This document shows positions 8,545-17,421 of a stretch of 41,578 nucleotides of DNA, in pieces (within the stretch, counting starts at the first letter, position 1; each line of letters starts with the position of its first letter). A program made the position numbers and the translations under genes. This stretch comes from a virus. The stretch is from positions 1 through 41,578 of the IMG/VR virus record IMGVR_UViG_3300025168_000188. One strand, written 5' to 3'. The notes under the pieces were generated by a model. That model did not search any database. It was not told where the DNA came from and was given only the letters and a program-made list of their open reading frames with translations.

Positions 8545-9176
8545 TGGCAACCTTTGAAGCTCAAGTAGAAGGATTAACTGGATTAACAATTAGTGGTTCC
8601 AGTACTCCAACTCAAGCCGAACTAACTCAGTTTTTAACAGATGGAGCAAAAGAACTTATTAATCAATTTCCTATCGATTTATTGAAAATGTGTTCTGCAG
8701 AGCAAACATTTACATCTGCCCAATCAGGCAGCGAAGCTGAAACAATGAATACAGGTAAAATATTAAGTGTATTTAGAAACGATGGTGACATAGACCAGCC
8801 TTGTCGTAAGATATCCTCAAACAATAGAGGTAGAGTGTTAGATGAAGATGATATGTCTTATGCTAGTATATCAGATCCTATCTACTATACAATTAATAAT
8901 AAAATAAATGTTTTACCAAATGGTGGGGCCTGTAAGTATTCTGAAGTACAGTTCCCAGCTCCAGCTTTTGACGATACAGCAATTGGAGTCTTTCCAGATG
9001 AAGCAGAGTATCTTGTTGTACTTTATGGGGCTGTAAAATCAATAGAGCATAAGATAGCATCTTATTCAATTGACGATGAGGATGTTGAGCTATCAGCTTC
9101 TTTAAGTACTGTTTTGGCTTCACTTAGATTAGATTATGATGCGGGTGTAAAGATATTAATAAAAGGAAGTGCATAA
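8544..9176 (+). CDS. Putative head-tail adaptor (connector) protein
   Basis: This 210-residue protein begins with an alpha-helical segment (TQAELTQFLTDGAKELINQFP) and has a mixed middle and an acidic C-terminal helix (DDEDVELSASLSTVLASLRLDYDAG). The helix layout and position after the head genes fit a gp4-like adaptor that docks under the portal. The family was not matched precisely. Start and stop overlap the neighbours by TAATG on both sides. Confidence 0.55.
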   Translation: MATFEAQVEGLTGLTISGSSTPTQAELTQFLTDGAKELINQFPIDLLKMCSAEQTFTSAQSGSEAETMNTGKILSVFRNDGDIDQPCRKISSNNRGRVLDEDDMSYASISDPIYYTINNKINVLPNGGACKYSEVQFPAPAFDDTAIGVFPDEAEYLVVLYGAVKSIEHKIASYSIDDEDVELSASLSTVLASLRLDYDAGVKILIKGSA

Positions 9177-9532
9177 TGGCAGTTCATTCTTTAAGTGTAA
9201 AAAAAATAATAAGTAGAGTAAGACAAGTGTTTCCAAACGCTTCTGAGAATTACATAATAAATTTAATCAATGATGGACTGGTTGAGATTGGAAATCATCA
9301 CACAAAAATAGTTCAAGGTAGAATTAGCACAGTTGCAAATCAATTATCTTACAATATAGGTGATGAATCTAAGGATTCTAATGGAAATAACCTTGAGGCG
9401 AATAAGGTTTTTAGAGTAGATTTGATGGACAGTGAAGGTGACTATATAAGGATTCCAAGACAGATAAGTAAAGACTTATTATTGTGGGATGCTACAAGTG
9501 AGTCAGCTATAAATAAACCGGATAGTAAATAA
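9176..9532 (+). CDS. Putative neck protein, part 1
   Basis: This 118-residue protein opens with a helix-rich SVKKIISRVRQVFPNASENYIINLINDGLVEIGNH, then a beta-rich section ending NKPDSK. The next gene begins at the TAATG formed by its stop. As I recall, related environmental phages encode this material and the following ORF as one polypeptide, so the two may be halves of a split neck or tail-adaptor gene. This is from memory and untested. Confidence 0.5.
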   Translation: MAVHSLSVKKIISRVRQVFPNASENYIINLINDGLVEIGNHHTKIVQGRISTVANQLSYNIGDESKDSNGNNLEANKVFRVDLMDSEGDYIRIPRQISKDLLLWDATSESAINKPDSK

Positions 9533-9963
9533 TGGCAAGTAATATTACATACCCAGATTCAGTAGCAGTATGGTTTATTGAAGGTGATGCTTTAATATTA
9601 GCTACAAATGTAGATAGTACAGGAGTTGCAAGAACGTCATCTAGGAAAATGTGGAAAGCGATTGATGAATCCGTTACTGATGGGTTGTTAGTCCATTACT
9701 ATGCTGAACCTAATAAGGTTAGAAGCATAGAAGATACTCCAGATATAGATAATTCTATGCATAGTGCTTTAGTTGACTATGTTAAAAAATGTTTATTTAT
9801 GGATAAAGCTGGATTAGTTCCAGATCCTGCAATGTCACAATCTGCAATGACAATGGTTGCTATGCATGATAAAAAATTTAACGATGCTATTAAAAGACAT
9901 GGCATGAGGAAAAGAGATAAGACAGGAGGTACAAGAGCTGTGCTTCCTAGAAGTTTTACATAA
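9532..9963 (+). CDS. Putative neck protein, part 2
   Basis: This 143-residue protein starts at the TAATG overlap with part 1. It contains a beta-rich N-terminus (YPDSVAVWFIEGDALILATN), then VTDGLLVHYYAEPNKVRSI, then a helical, conserved-looking C-terminus ending KRDKTGGTRAVLPRSFT. The C-terminal motif looks familiar from marine podovirus neck proteins. It is in a different frame from part 1. No slippery sequence was seen at the junction, so independent but coupled translation is the simplest reading. Confidence 0.55.
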   Translation: MASNITYPDSVAVWFIEGDALILATNVDSTGVARTSSRKMWKAIDESVTDGLLVHYYAEPNKVRSIEDTPDIDNSMHSALVDYVKKCLFMDKAGLVPDPAMSQSAMTMVAMHDKKFNDAIKRHGMRKRDKTGGTRAVLPRSFT

Positions 9964-10012
9964 GATTTTATAATGCTTTAATAGCGGTGGGGGTGGATAA
10001 ATAGGAAATATT

Positions 10013-12364
10013 ATGGCTGACATAAACAAGTTCACAACTAAAGAAGTATTAAATAAAGTACTTTTAGATTCATCAGGTAATGCAGTTGCTGCATTCTCAC
10101 ACACATCCCAAGAAGCTTTAAACGCTGTACTAGATACAACGAATAATAGATTAAATATATCATTAGTTGGTGGAGCAATTAGTGGTGATTTAACTGTTAG
10201 TGGTGACTTAACTGTTAGCGGTGGAGGTTCTCAGGCTTTTGACGAAATAATAACTGGTAGTAGCTCAATTAAAAGCACTGCAGAAGGGTCAGCTACAGCT
10301 GGGGCTCAGTTTAGGTTATTTACAGATGATGGTTCGACAATGGAGTCTGGTGACAGACTTGGTTCTATTGAGTTTGCCGGAGCAGAAGACGCATCTAATA
10401 ACATTATTGTCGGAGCTAGTATTCAAGCTTTTACAGAAGCCCAATGGAGTGCTACTGAAAATGGAACTAGTTTAAAATTCTTTACAACTGATGCAAATAA
10501 TTCACATTCAGAAGTATTAGCATTGGATTCCAATAAGAATGCTATTTTTTCGGGTAGCAATATTAAAACAACTGCTGATTCAAGAATATTTCCAAGCACA
10601 GGAACAAGTGCAACTTCAACAGTTTTTGGTAAATTAGCTGGAAATGCTTTAGCTGCTGGCGGAGCAAATAACACTCTAATCGGTGAAAACGCTGGAAAAA
10701 CTTTAACTACTGGTGATTTTAATACAGTAATCGGGTATAATGCGATGCCTACTGGGACAACAGGATTGGGTTATAATGTAGTAATCGGAAAAGGTGCAGC
10801 TCTTAATTTAGCAAATGGGTCTGAAAACGTAATAATTGGAACAGATGCTTTACAAATAGATGACAATACAAAGGAAAATATTGTAATAGGAACAAATGCT
10901 GCCAGTAAACAAAATCATACTACAGGAAAAACAGTCGCTATCGGTCATAGTGCGGTAAGATATAATACTACTGGATTGTATAATACGGCAGTCGGTAGAA
11001 GTGCTTTGCAAGGTGGTACAAGCAGTGGAACAGTTTACGCTAATAATTCAGCATTTGGATATTTAACTCTTTCTGGAATAACGACTGGTGCAAGTAATAC
11101 TGCTATTGGAGCAAATGTTCTAAAATCCTTAACAACTGGTGATTTTAATGTTGGAATCGGATTTGAAGCTTTAAGCGATTCAATAGTAACTGGAGACAAT
11201 AATATTGGAATAGGTAATGCTTCTCTAAAAAATGTTACAGGCGGAATTAACAATATTGCAATGGGTCTTGCTTCAGGTTATACTTTGACTTCTGGAAATA
11301 ATAATGTTTTAGTGGGAGCAAATGCTGGAGTAGCTACAGTAGACGTTGATAATGCGGTTATTATTGGAGCAGATGCTGGAGGAGCAAATTTAACTTCCGA
11401 TGCTGACGGCTCAGTTTTTATAGGTTATAAATCGGCAAATGCAATGACTGTTGGGCAATTTAATACTGCTGTTGGTTTTGAAACTCTACTTACAGAAACT
11501 GATTCAGATAATAATACAGCAGTTGGCTATCACGCACTAAGAAATTCAAATGTTGCTAATAATTCAGGAGCTAATACTGCAATAGGTTCTATTGCAATGG
11601 GTGCTGGGGCTTTAACAGGCAAAGAAAATGTCGCTATCGGGTCGAGTGCTATGAAAAATCTTGGTAGTGGTTTTTCAAACATTGGAATAGGTGTCAATGC
11701 GGGTTTTGATGGTGTCACAGGTACCCATAATGTCATGGTAGGCGATAGAGCGGGTCAGGGAAATCGACCCGGAAGTCGTAATGTTTTATTAGGGCCAGCG
11801 GCAAAGCTAGATGAACATGATGATAGTTTTCAAGTAAAAATAGGTGACCAAGGAATTATAAAATATAAAGCTGCTAGAGTAACATTAAATGATTCTTATG
11901 GAGATACTCCAGCAGAGCACGATGCAGCTCACGATAATTCCTTATTTAATATTCCATCTTATAGTTATATAAGTAAAATAAGTGTAAAAGTAATTACGTT
12001 AAGTGCAAATGGAACTGCTACGTTTTCTATATATAAATCAGCAACTTTAGATACTGCAAGTGGAATAGCTTTAAATGGTGATAGAATTGAATTGCTAGGA
12101 GCAAATGCAGAAGATAATGCTGGTATAAAAGTAAGAAGTCAAAATGCTCAAACTGCTGATTCTGATATTGTTGCGAGTAGTGGTGGTACTGCTAATATGG
12201 TATGGCTTTCTAATATTGATGTAACTGTAGATAATTCTGTGGGTTGGATTGCTGATGCAAATTCAGGTGTAGGTTGGGGAATATACATTGGTCACGCTGG
12301 TGGCAATACTGGTAGTGATGGTGGTGCGGATGCTGTATTAGATATAATGGTAGAGTACTACTAA
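10013..12364 (+). CDS. Tail fibre or receptor-binding protein with YadA-like head repeats
   Basis: This 783-residue protein has three parts. The N-terminal about 200 residues would be the attachment region. Residues about 200-600 are a chain of about 14-residue repeats (NTAIGANVLKSLTTGD, NNIGIGNASLKNVTGG, NTAVGFETLL) typical of the left-handed beta-roll in YadA-type trimeric adhesin heads. The C-terminal about 150 residues (ISKISVKVITLSANGTATFSIYKS to the end) are beta-rich and look like a jelly-roll tip. It would recognise a host surface structure. The gene precedes a set of small membrane proteins and is followed by the lysis/tail region. GGAAATATTATG gives a weak ribosome site. Confidence 0.8.
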   Translation: MADINKFTTKEVLNKVLLDSSGNAVAAFSHTSQEALNAVLDTTNNRLNISLVGGAISGDLTVSGDLTVSGGGSQAFDEIITGSSSIKSTAEGSATAGAQFRLFTDDGSTMESGDRLGSIEFAGAEDASNNIIVGASIQAFTEAQWSATENGTSLKFFTTDANNSHSEVLALDSNKNAIFSGSNIKTTADSRIFPSTGTSATSTVFGKLAGNALAAGGANNTLIGENAGKTLTTGDFNTVIGYNAMPTGTTGLGYNVVIGKGAALNLANGSENVIIGTDALQIDDNTKENIVIGTNAASKQNHTTGKTVAIGHSAVRYNTTGLYNTAVGRSALQGGTSSGTVYANNSAFGYLTLSGITTGASNTAIGANVLKSLTTGDFNVGIGFEALSDSIVTGDNNIGIGNASLKNVTGGINNIAMGLASGYTLTSGNNNVLVGANAGVATVDVDNAVIIGADAGGANLTSDADGSVFIGYKSANAMTVGQFNTAVGFETLLTETDSDNNTAVGYHALRNSNVANNSGANTAIGSIAMGAGALTGKENVAIGSSAMKNLGSGFSNIGIGVNAGFDGVTGTHNVMVGDRAGQGNRPGSRNVLLGPAAKLDEHDDSFQVKIGDQGIIKYKAARVTLNDSYGDTPAEHDAAHDNSLFNIPSYSYISKISVKVITLSANGTATFSIYKSATLDTASGIALNGDRIELLGANAEDNAGIKVRSQNAQTADSDIVASSGGTANMVWLSNIDVTVDNSVGWIADANSGVGWGIYIGHAGGNTGSDGGADAVLDIMVEYY

Positions 12365-12394
12365 GATTTTTAACTAACAACAAAGGAGCTAAAA

Positions 12395-12628
12395 ATGGCT
12401 AAAAATAAAAAAGAAAAGCCAGTTTTAACTATCGATGACAAACAATATGACATTGAAAGTATGACTGACGAACAAAAAATACTAGTAAATCATTCACAGG
12501 ATTTACAAAACAAAGAGAATAGTATGGCATTTAACCTAGACCAAATAAGAATAGGTAAAGATGCAGTTATTTCTAAATTAAAAAAATCTCTAGAAGATAA
12601 ATCTGAAGAGGTTGAAGAGGTAGCATAA
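12395..12628 (+). CDS. Small acidic/charged protein after the fibre gene
   Basis: This 77-residue protein is helical and charged (KENSMAFNLDQIRIGKDAVISKLKKSLEDKSEEVEEV). There is no membrane segment. CAAAGGAGCTAAAA before the ATG gives a strong ribosome site. It could be a fibre chaperone or a coiled-coil accessory, judged only from its place after the fibre gene. The stop is shared with the next start (TAATG). Confidence 0.65.
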   Translation: MAKNKKEKPVLTIDDKQYDIESMTDEQKILVNHSQDLQNKENSMAFNLDQIRIGKDAVISKLKKSLEDKSEEVEEVA

Positions 12629-12924
12629 TGTTAATAAGGAAGTGTAGTCAAGGTCACAGGATTAGAATCCATAGAAATACAACTCCCAATGCTGTTCGTA
12701 AAAAAATATATGCAGATGGCAGTGAAGAAACCTTGACTTACCCTTCTTCTCGTTACAATTATTTTGTAGAGGTTGGGGGTAAGGTTATTAAACGCTCTGA
12801 TAGTTTTGAAACAGTAGAAGAGTTTTACGTTGATGAATGTGCAAAAAAACATGAAGATGGTCATGGCAGAATGTTTATAGGAAAGCATAAATTAGTTGAA
12901 AACGTCATTACAGAAATAGAATGA
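12628..12924 (+). CDS. Hypothetical protein, 98 residues
   Basis: No family recognised. The protein has a basic N-terminus (RKCSQGHRIRIHRNTTPNAVRKKIYADG), then YFVEVGGKVIKRSDSFETVEEF. Two Cys occur but no zinc pattern. Its stop overlaps the start of a 26-residue membrane peptide (ATGA). The alternating structure looks like a small globular alpha/beta protein. Confidence 0.6.
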   Translation: MLIRKCSQGHRIRIHRNTTPNAVRKKIYADGSEETLTYPSSRYNYFVEVGGKVIKRSDSFETVEEFYVDECAKKHEDGHGRMFIGKHKLVENVITEIE

Positions 12925-13001
12925 AGCAACATGCTAAAGGTAAAATACTTTACGTTTCTTGGTTGGTTATGATAATAGCAATTGCCTACTTAGCAGCTTA
13001 A
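12921..13001 (+). CDS. 26-residue single-membrane-span peptide
   Basis: The short ORF starts at the ATGA overlap with the previous stop and ends at the TAATG that starts the next gene, so it fills the gap exactly. Its residues from LYVSWLVMIIAIAYLAA form one hydrophobic span behind a basic start (MKQHAKGK). It could be a small holin subunit or an accessory membrane peptide. The overlaps at both ends are the main evidence that it is translated. Confidence 0.6.
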   Translation: MKQHAKGKILYVSWLVMIIAIAYLAA

Positions 13002-13327
13002 TGTCAAATGGAGAAATTAAACGAGGTGCTAGAAGCTTTAATGGGACAAGGATTGATGATTCGTTTAACATTAATATTAACATTAAGTGGATGCTTCAAA
13101 TTATTGGTGGATGCGTTGCTCTTGTGTATACATATGTACAAGTTATCAACCGGCTTGAAACTCTTGAGAGTGGAGTGGAAGATGCTGATCAGCGGATAAG
13201 TGAATTGATTGAAAAGCATGTAATAAAAGAGAGTGAAGAGAGAAAGGCAATGGAAGAGCGTATATCCTTTTTTGAGAAGGAGTTGAATTTAAATCCATTT
13301 AGTTGGAAGAAGAAGAGAAAAAAATAA
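13001..13327 (+). CDS. Membrane-anchored coiled-coil protein, 108 residues
   Basis: The start at 13001 (TAATG overlap) is chosen over an upstream ATG at 12959, which lies inside the preceding peptide. The N-terminal 25 residues are polar (MSNGEIKRGARSFNGTRIDD). A hydrophobic span follows (LQIIGGCVALVYTYVQVI), then a coiled coil (LETLESGVEDADQRISELIEKHVIKE) and a basic end (KKKRKK). The shape, one span plus an external or internal coiled coil, fits a spanin- or holin-related or membrane-tether role. I recall similar proteins from marine phages, without assigned function. Confidence 0.65.
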   Translation: MSNGEIKRGARSFNGTRIDDSFNININIKWMLQIIGGCVALVYTYVQVINRLETLESGVEDADQRISELIEKHVIKESEERKAMEERISFFEKELNLNPFSWKKKRKK

Positions 13328-13328
13328 A

Positions 13329-13649
13329 ATGGAAGATTTTTTAGCAATATACTCTGAGGCTGGTATGATAGGTGTAGTCGGAGCTATGTTTGTTTTTATG
13401 GTTTACTCTATGAATAAAAGAGGTAACGAACAAGGAGAGGCATTGAGACTACTAGAAATAGAAAACAAAGGCCAGTCAGAGACTTTGGAGAATATGGAAA
13501 GTATGGTTATTAAATTAATAGGAAGATGGAATCAATCTGATGATAAGTTAGATCGTAAGTTTGATGGGTTGAATAAAGAAATAAATGATTTAGATAATCA
13601 AGTCTCAGAAATTAAAGGCAGTTTATCTAGAATTAATGGGAAATCATAA
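13329..13649 (+). CDS. Membrane protein with coiled coil, holin-like
   Basis: This 106-residue protein has a hydrophobic span near the N-terminus (GMIGVVGAMFVFMVYSM) followed by a charged helix with heptad pattern (LRLLEIENKGQSETLENMESMVIKLIGRW; LDRKFDGLNKEINDLDNQVSEIKGS). It resembles the preceding protein in layout. A holin or membrane-tail-linked function is inferred from the neighbourhood of small membrane proteins. The stop overlaps the next start. Confidence 0.6.
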   Translation: MEDFLAIYSEAGMIGVVGAMFVFMVYSMNKRGNEQGEALRLLEIENKGQSETLENMESMVIKLIGRWNQSDDKLDRKFDGLNKEINDLDNQVSEIKGSLSRINGKS

Positions 13650-13792
13650 TGGATAGTTTAAAAGTAAGTGGAATTAGTACAAGCCTAGGGTTAGTGTATT
13701 ATACGGATATCATATCAGGGATTTTAATGTCTACTATGTTCGCAATTAATATTTATTATATTTTATTAAAAATAAAAAAAATAAGGGAGTAA
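13649..13792 (+). CDS. 47-residue membrane protein (holin candidate)
   Basis: The start is the TAATG overlap with the previous stop. The peptide has a hydrophobic middle and C-terminal half (IISGILMSTMFAINIYYILL) and a basic tail (KIKKIRE). This is a plausible single-span or hairpin holin. It belongs to the chain of five short genes, most of them overlapping, at 12921-14105. Confidence 0.65.
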   Translation: MDSLKVSGISTSLGLVYYTDIISGILMSTMFAINIYYILLKIKKIRE

Positions 13793-13794
13793 TA

Positions 13795-13950
13795 ATGGAA
13801 CTTTTGTCAAATAACTGGGAGTGGGTTTTACTTGCTTTTATGGTGTTGGAAAAAATAGTAAAGATATCTCCTACCGACAAAGACGATATCTTAGTGGATA
13901 TGGTCTTTAAAGGTTTATCTAAAATGTTAAAAAAAGGAGAATCAGAATGA
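13795..13950 (+). CDS. 51-residue small protein, membrane-proximal
   Basis: The N-terminal third is hydrophobic (LSNNWEWVLLAFMVLEKIV), followed by charged KISPTDKDDILVDMVFKG. AAGGGAGTAATA before the ATG is a good ribosome site. The stop overlaps the next start (ATGA). It may be a holin partner. Function unknown. Confidence 0.6.
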   Translation: MELLSNNWEWVLLAFMVLEKIVKISPTDKDDILVDMVFKGLSKMLKKGESE

Positions 13951-14105
13951 GTTTATTATCTAGGTATATAAACAAGCAAGTAAAAAAGAAAGGGATGGAA
14001 GCTGTGGTCATTTGGTTTTTAGAAATGATAGCCAGAGCTACTAAATCAAAAAAAGATGATGCTATAGTCGCTAAGATAAAAGCATTTATGCAAGAAATAA
14101 AATAA
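13947..14105 (+). CDS. 52-residue basic amphipathic protein
   Basis: The ORF starts at the ATGA overlap and is followed at once by the large tail gene. It has a basic N-terminus (SLLSRYINKQVKKKGMEAVV), then IWFLEMIARATKSKKDD and KIKAFMQEIK. The amphipathic helical pattern could associate with membranes. GGAGAATCAGA upstream is a ribosome site. No family recognised. Confidence 0.6.
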   Translation: MSLLSRYINKQVKKKGMEAVVIWFLEMIARATKSKKDDAIVAKIKAFMQEIK

Positions 14106-14106
14106 T

Positions 14107-16644
14107 ATGCCTAAGAGGCAACTTTTATTAAATGACTTTTCAGGTGGATTGAACACATACCAAGTTCCTAGGGATTTAAAAATAAATGAGTTTCAGTCCC
14201 TTCAAAACTTTACCTTTCAGAAAAGAGGCACTTTAATTCCCGTTGGTACAGTAGGTACACATAGTACTGTGCCTACACAGGCGGCTACCATAGTCGGAGG
14301 GTTTGGTTTGTTTACATTTGAATCTGATTATTCTCCAGTTACCTATGAGGCGGTAGATACAAGCCAAAGCACTAACATCGTTTTTGCAAATGACTCCGGT
14401 GAGGGATTAAATTCAACTACTTCAGCAGGCACATTTAATGGCCGTTTTGTGGAAGCCGGTGACATAGTTCATAGTGCTGAAAGCAATTCAGGAATAAAAG
14501 ACACAGTTGAGTCTAATTTATTTGAAGGTATGCAGATAGCAGTATCTGGAACTGTAAGTAACAATGGAATATTTGAAGTTAGGGGTGTTGGTGACAGCGT
14601 TAATCTGGAGTCAGACGGAGGAGCGGTAAATGCTATAGAGATTATTGGAACTTTTGCCGATGAAACAATAGCAGCTAATTCAACTTCAGTAGGGTCAGTC
14701 AGTATAAAGACTCATGCTTTAGGTGAAAATATATTGTTGCTATCAGATGTTACTAATGGTACAGTAGATGTTTATTCGAAGTCTACAGATGTTTTTGTAA
14801 ATAGTGAAATAACAACTAAAAATACAGGAACAGCAATTGCAGCAGCTATAGCACCGGAGTACTCTTTTTATGCAGTTGACAATGCAGTTAGAGTAAGTGA
14901 TGGCAAGAAAATAAGTGCAAGTCAAAAAATAAAATGGTACGGGTATGTTAGTAGAGATCATTTCCCGGGATTACAAAACAGTAGTGTTCCTTTGTCAAGG
15001 GATGGTGCGGGTCTTTATACTGGTTGGTTTAGTGAGGATAATGACTTAAAAAAGCCGACAGCAGCAAGAACTGATACTAGTGATACTTTCACCACTGCAA
15101 ATAACGGATTTGCTATAAATTATACAAATACAGTAGCGAACGATAACAGTGAGTGGACTTCCGAGACATATGTTATTGCTCTTTCATTTATCTATGATGA
15201 CAATCAAGAGTCTTTGCTTTTTATACCTACAAGTAACCATACATTTAATTCTGTATCCGGTAATGAATTAACAATAAAGGTGTTAGCACAGAAACTATTA
15301 ACAGTTGGCTTTGGAGCTAGGGTTAGTGGAGGTAGGCTTTACTATAAACCAGCAGATAACTTAGGTGAGCCTTGGACACTGTTAGTGGATATTAATCTAT
15401 CTGATGGGGTTGCTTCCTCTGTGACTGGCGATAGGACAGTTTGGACTGCTGCAACTACTACAAGAGCCAATTCAGCTGTTACTATTTTAAAACCAAATAT
15501 AGATACTTACGATTCAATTAACGGGTACTCACCCGACATACAATCAAATTCAATAGGTGCTGAAGGTGAAAGTTGGAAGACCGCAGTTATTACAAACAGA
15601 AGAGCTTTTGTTGCAAATGTAAAAATTAAAAGTCCATCAACTGGAGTTATTGAGTCCTTTTCAGACAGACTAATGTATAGTATGCCTAATAAGTTTGATA
15701 CATTTCCTTCTTTTAATTTTATAGATGTCGTTAAAGGGGATGCAGAATCCTATGTTAAATTAGAGTCTTTTTCAGATCGGTTGTTAGCGTATAAACAACA
15801 TTCAGTACAGTTTATTAATATTTCCTCGCCTAGTGATACTAATTGGTTTTTAGAGGCAGATATAAAAGATAATGGAGTCTTACATCCAGCTGCTGTATTT
15901 AGATCTAGTATTGGTGTATTGTGGGCAAATAAAAAAGGGATGTTTTATTATGATGGGTCTGCAATTAAAAACCTAATGGAAGGCAAGATAGATCAAAGCG
16001 AATGGGCTTCTTTCATTACAAGCTTCTCTGTTGTTGGTTATGATGGTAATTCTAACATGGCTATGGTTGTTAGGGATTCAGAAAACTCTGGAGCAGCCCA
16101 AGGAGATGCGTACATATTTGATTTTAAAACAGGCTCTTGGTCTTTTGTTACTGATTTGTTAGCTGCTAGTGCTGGTAAATACACTAATTTTATTACAGAT
16201 TACGATGGAAACTTAAGCATAGGTGTTCAAAGCAGCGGCAATATATTAACTCAAACTTTTTCATATAATAATGTAGATACGAAAGCTACTGGACTACTAT
16301 TCGCACAGACGAAAGATATAGACTTTGGGAGTCCATCTCTTAATAAAAAAATATATGCAGTAACAATTACCTATAAAAGCGATTCAGCACAGACTAAACC
16401 GATAGAGTATGCAACAAATGGATCTACTTCATTCTCTAATTTTTTTATAGGTGATTTTATAGCGACTGGAAATGTTTGGAAAAAGCTAAGGGTATTCGTA
16501 ACAACCCCTATAACTTGTCAATCTATTGCTATACAGGTAATCAACAAGACAGCAGCTTCCGGTACTACTTACGGGATACAAGTATCGGATATAAGTATTG
16601 AATATAGGACTGTCGGAAACGATAGGGTCACTAGTGATACATAA
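14107..16644 (+). CDS. Tail hub/stabilisation protein, P22 gp10-like
   Basis: This 845-residue protein opens with LLLNDFSGGLNTYQVPRDLKINEFQSLQNF, a start that I associate with podovirus tail proteins of the P22 gp10 (head-tail stabilisation, tail hub) type. The middle and C-terminal parts are beta-rich and include repeated blades (WFLEADIKDNGVLHPAAVFRSSIGVLW; SNMAMVVRDSENSGAAQGDAYIFDFKTGSWSFV) that look like a beta-propeller. It would join neck to tail tip. The family call is by remembered N-terminal pattern and length. Confidence 0.7.
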   Translation: MPKRQLLLNDFSGGLNTYQVPRDLKINEFQSLQNFTFQKRGTLIPVGTVGTHSTVPTQAATIVGGFGLFTFESDYSPVTYEAVDTSQSTNIVFANDSGEGLNSTTSAGTFNGRFVEAGDIVHSAESNSGIKDTVESNLFEGMQIAVSGTVSNNGIFEVRGVGDSVNLESDGGAVNAIEIIGTFADETIAANSTSVGSVSIKTHALGENILLLSDVTNGTVDVYSKSTDVFVNSEITTKNTGTAIAAAIAPEYSFYAVDNAVRVSDGKKISASQKIKWYGYVSRDHFPGLQNSSVPLSRDGAGLYTGWFSEDNDLKKPTAARTDTSDTFTTANNGFAINYTNTVANDNSEWTSETYVIALSFIYDDNQESLLFIPTSNHTFNSVSGNELTIKVLAQKLLTVGFGARVSGGRLYYKPADNLGEPWTLLVDINLSDGVASSVTGDRTVWTAATTTRANSAVTILKPNIDTYDSINGYSPDIQSNSIGAEGESWKTAVITNRRAFVANVKIKSPSTGVIESFSDRLMYSMPNKFDTFPSFNFIDVVKGDAESYVKLESFSDRLLAYKQHSVQFINISSPSDTNWFLEADIKDNGVLHPAAVFRSSIGVLWANKKGMFYYDGSAIKNLMEGKIDQSEWASFITSFSVVGYDGNSNMAMVVRDSENSGAAQGDAYIFDFKTGSWSFVTDLLAASAGKYTNFITDYDGNLSIGVQSSGNILTQTFSYNNVDTKATGLLFAQTKDIDFGSPSLNKKIYAVTITYKSDSAQTKPIEYATNGSTSFSNFFIGDFIATGNVWKKLRVFVTTPITCQSIAIQVINKTAASGTTYGIQVSDISIEYRTVGNDRVTSDT

Positions 16645-16646
16645 CT

Positions 16647-17369
16647 ATGAATATGAATAGAGATATAAGAAGACTTCAAAATTCTAAGAACACTAACATA
16701 GCAGAAGGTAGTAAAAAGTCTGTAATGTCACATGCACCAGCTGTTAGCAATATGGCAGACGGAGAGCAGGTTTTTGCACAGGAAGCAAATAGGCCATTAG
16801 CCCTGTATAAAAAGAACAAGGGTTCTTTATGGAAAAGTTATTTTTCAAACAATGGGAATCAAATTGTAGACAGAACACTAATAGCGGATGAATTAAAATT
16901 TACTAGGAAGTTTACAGACTATAAAATCTTTCTTCATAACTTTAGTTTAGACCTAGGGACAACTGAAACTTTTATACCTTGGGTTGGAATAAAGCCTTAT
17001 GCTAGTAATTTTGTAGCAACTGAAAGTTCTATTCTAGCTCCCTATAAGATGACATTGCAAAAATTAATGATAAGACCTACTACTATTGATGCTGGGGATA
17101 ACGATTTAAGAATCAGACTTTATAGAATGGATAACGCAGACACTACAGTAGATACAATTGCTAGTGCTATTTGGGATGTTTCCGATGCAGCTTATGTTGA
17201 TCATGCAAGTGGTAGACTTATAGATTTTAAGGAATCTGATTTTGATAACAGTCCTACATATAAATACGGAGATAAAGGTGCAATATCAATGCTCTTTGAT
17301 GGTGATGTAACTAATAGTGCTACAGTATGGAATATAACATCAGTATGGAAGACAGAAATATTAATATAA
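16647..17369 (+). CDS. Putative minor tail/virion protein
   Basis: This 240-residue protein is not recognised. Its C-terminal about 150 residues (IPWVGIKPYASNFVATESSILAPYKMTLQKLMIRP to WKTEILI) have the pattern of a jelly-roll like the tip of the fibre protein at 10013. The N-terminus is polar and low complexity. Location suggests a minor tail component. It starts 2 bases after the previous stop. Confidence 0.55.
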   Translation: MNMNRDIRRLQNSKNTNIAEGSKKSVMSHAPAVSNMADGEQVFAQEANRPLALYKKNKGSLWKSYFSNNGNQIVDRTLIADELKFTRKFTDYKIFLHNFSLDLGTTETFIPWVGIKPYASNFVATESSILAPYKMTLQKLMIRPTTIDAGDNDLRIRLYRMDNADTTVDTIASAIWDVSDAAYVDHASGRLIDFKESDFDNSPTYKYGDKGAISMLFDGDVTNSATVWNITSVWKTEILI

Positions 17370-17421
17370 AACAATAATTTTTAAAATCAATAAATATTTA
17401 TTAAATTCTACGGAGAATAAT

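Noticed and set aside
12959-13000. Upstream ATG extension of the membrane coiled-coil gene
   Set aside because: It lies within the 26-residue peptide gene, whereas 13001 gives a TAATG overlap as seen throughout the genome.
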